DNA of 64,000 nt from Deinococcus fonticola (GTDB lineage: Bacteria; Deinococcota; Deinococci; Deinococcales; Deinococcaceae): contig NZ_SMMH01000001.1 of the NCBI RefSeq assembly GCF_004634215.1, positions 62,001-126,000 of the forward strand. The letters run 5' to 3'. Made by a program: the position numbers and the translations under genes. Below are positions 63,424-64,000 of the stretch, piece after piece. The notes under the pieces are model-generated. The model was not told the DNA's origin. It saw only the letters and a list, made by a program, of their open reading frames with translations, and searched no databases. Within the stretch, counting starts at the first letter, position 1. Each line of letters starts with the position of its first letter.

Positions 63424-64000
63424 ATGACCACAATTCAGTCCGGTGCGAAGATGCCCAGTGACCTGGAAATTGCGCAGAGCACGCCGCTGAAACCCATCAG
63501 CGAGATTGCCGCCAGGGCCGGGATTGCCGAGCAGCATCTGGAGTACTACGGGCGCAACGTGGCCAAGGTGTCGCTCAGGGCCATCGAGGAATTGCAGGGT
63601 CAGCCTCAGGCGAAATACATCGTGATTACCGCCATCACGCCCACGCCGCTGGGCGAGGGGAAAACCACCACGGCGGTGGGCCTGGCGCTGGGCCTGGAGA
63701 AGCTGGGCAAGAAAAGCATGCTGGGCCTGCGTCAACCCAGCATGGGGCCGGTTTTCGGCATCAAGGGCGGCGCGGCGGGCGGCGGCTACAGCCAGGTGCT
63801 GCCGATGGAAACGCTGAACCTGCACCTGACCGGGGATTTCCACGCGGTCACGGCGGCCCACAACCTGCTGGCGGCCATGATCGACAATCACCTGCACCAG
63901 GGCAACGCGCTGAACCTCGACCCGCGCAACATCGCCTGGCGGCGCGTGATCGACATGAATGACCGCGCCCTGCGCAACATCGTGGTGGGCCTGGGCGCAC
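63424..64000 (+). CDS. fhs: Formate-tetrahydrofolate ligase (N-terminal part)
   Basis: The visible 192 residues begin [18 protein letters not shown], then the P-loop [20 protein letters not shown] (~78), [29 protein letters not shown] (~105) and [21 protein letters not shown] (~137), all highly conserved in formyltetrahydrofolate synthetase. It makes 10-formyl-THF from formate, ATP and THF. CATGAT lies six bases before the ATG. The gene runs off the window. Confidence 0.95.
   Translation, partial: MTTIQSGAKMPSDLEIAQSTPLKPISEIAARAGIAEQHLEYYGRNVAKVSLRAIEELQGQPQAKYIVITAITPTPLGEGKTTTAVGLALGLEKLGKKSMLGLRQPSMGPVFGIKGGAAGGGYSQVLPMETLNLHLTGDFHAVTAAHNLLAAMIDNHLHQGNALNLDPRNIAWRRVIDMNDRALRNIVVGLGA

Overview
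The window is a GC-rich bacterial chromosome segment that reads as Deinococcus. It carries a Ro/TROVE (Rsr) gene with Y RNAs, a PrcB-type lipoprotein, SbcCD, RecN, a SufS-SufU pair and a Deinococcus-like L28. At least sixteen genes have a -10 hexamer only 6-8 nt before the start codon, which is the leaderless arrangement known to be common in this genus. Apart from the tRNA/Y RNA array, a methyltransferase neighbourhood and a few decayed genes, most of it looks like core chromosome.

Layout. 1-6.9 kb: end of a sugar-type ABC transport locus, a winged-helix regulator facing an MFS exporter, a YwiC-like membrane protein, and sufS-sufU. 7.4-16.8 kb: sbcD-sbcC, guaB, two small hypothetical genes, a PrcB-domain lipoprotein and recN. 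16.9-19.6 kb: a zinc-type locus (CobW GTPase under a Fur/Zur-like box, rpmB, and a second CobW gene broken by an in-frame stop). 19.7-34.4 kb: oligoendopeptidase, MFS exporters, a LysM-NlpC/P60 cell-wall hydrolase, murA, a stress flavoprotein, a TetR-MFS pair, a pseudokinase-PEGA membrane protein, guaA, a frameshifted small gene and an orphan m5C methyltransferase. 34.4-39.4 kb: acyl-CoA carboxylase beta subunit, acyl-CoA synthetase and acyl-CoA dehydrogenase. 43.4-64 kb: fakA with an Asp23 partner, a MarR-DHA2 efflux pair, tdh, a wall/lipid glycan set (WecA/TagO-like, wecB, lipid kinase, polysaccharide deacetylase, MGDG-synthase-like transferase, LptF/G permease), fabZ, mreB, a second acyl-CoA dehydrogenase, a GNAT enzyme and the start of fhs.

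The most remarkable part is 39.45-43.26 kb on the minus strand. A terminator closes fakA, and then comes an apparent RNA operon: a short Y RNA, tRNA-Asp, a YrlA-like Y RNA with a tRNA-like body, several ordinary and decayed tRNAs, five tRNA-like genes with an inserted hairpin, a NADAR enzyme, and finally rsr. In four of the five inserts the hairpin carries exactly the two strands of the Ro-binding helix of Y RNAs (CUUGCCC and GGGCCGA), but joined at the opposite end. They look like circularly permuted Y RNAs that use a tRNA as body. I know of no description of this arrangement; it is the best candidate for an undescribed system here.

Other points: a roughly 130-bp interspersed element in three copies whose hairpins differ in sequence but keep pairing, a candidate small RNA with a strong terminator at 7.1-7.23 kb, and a codon-usage shift over the zinc hook of SbcC.
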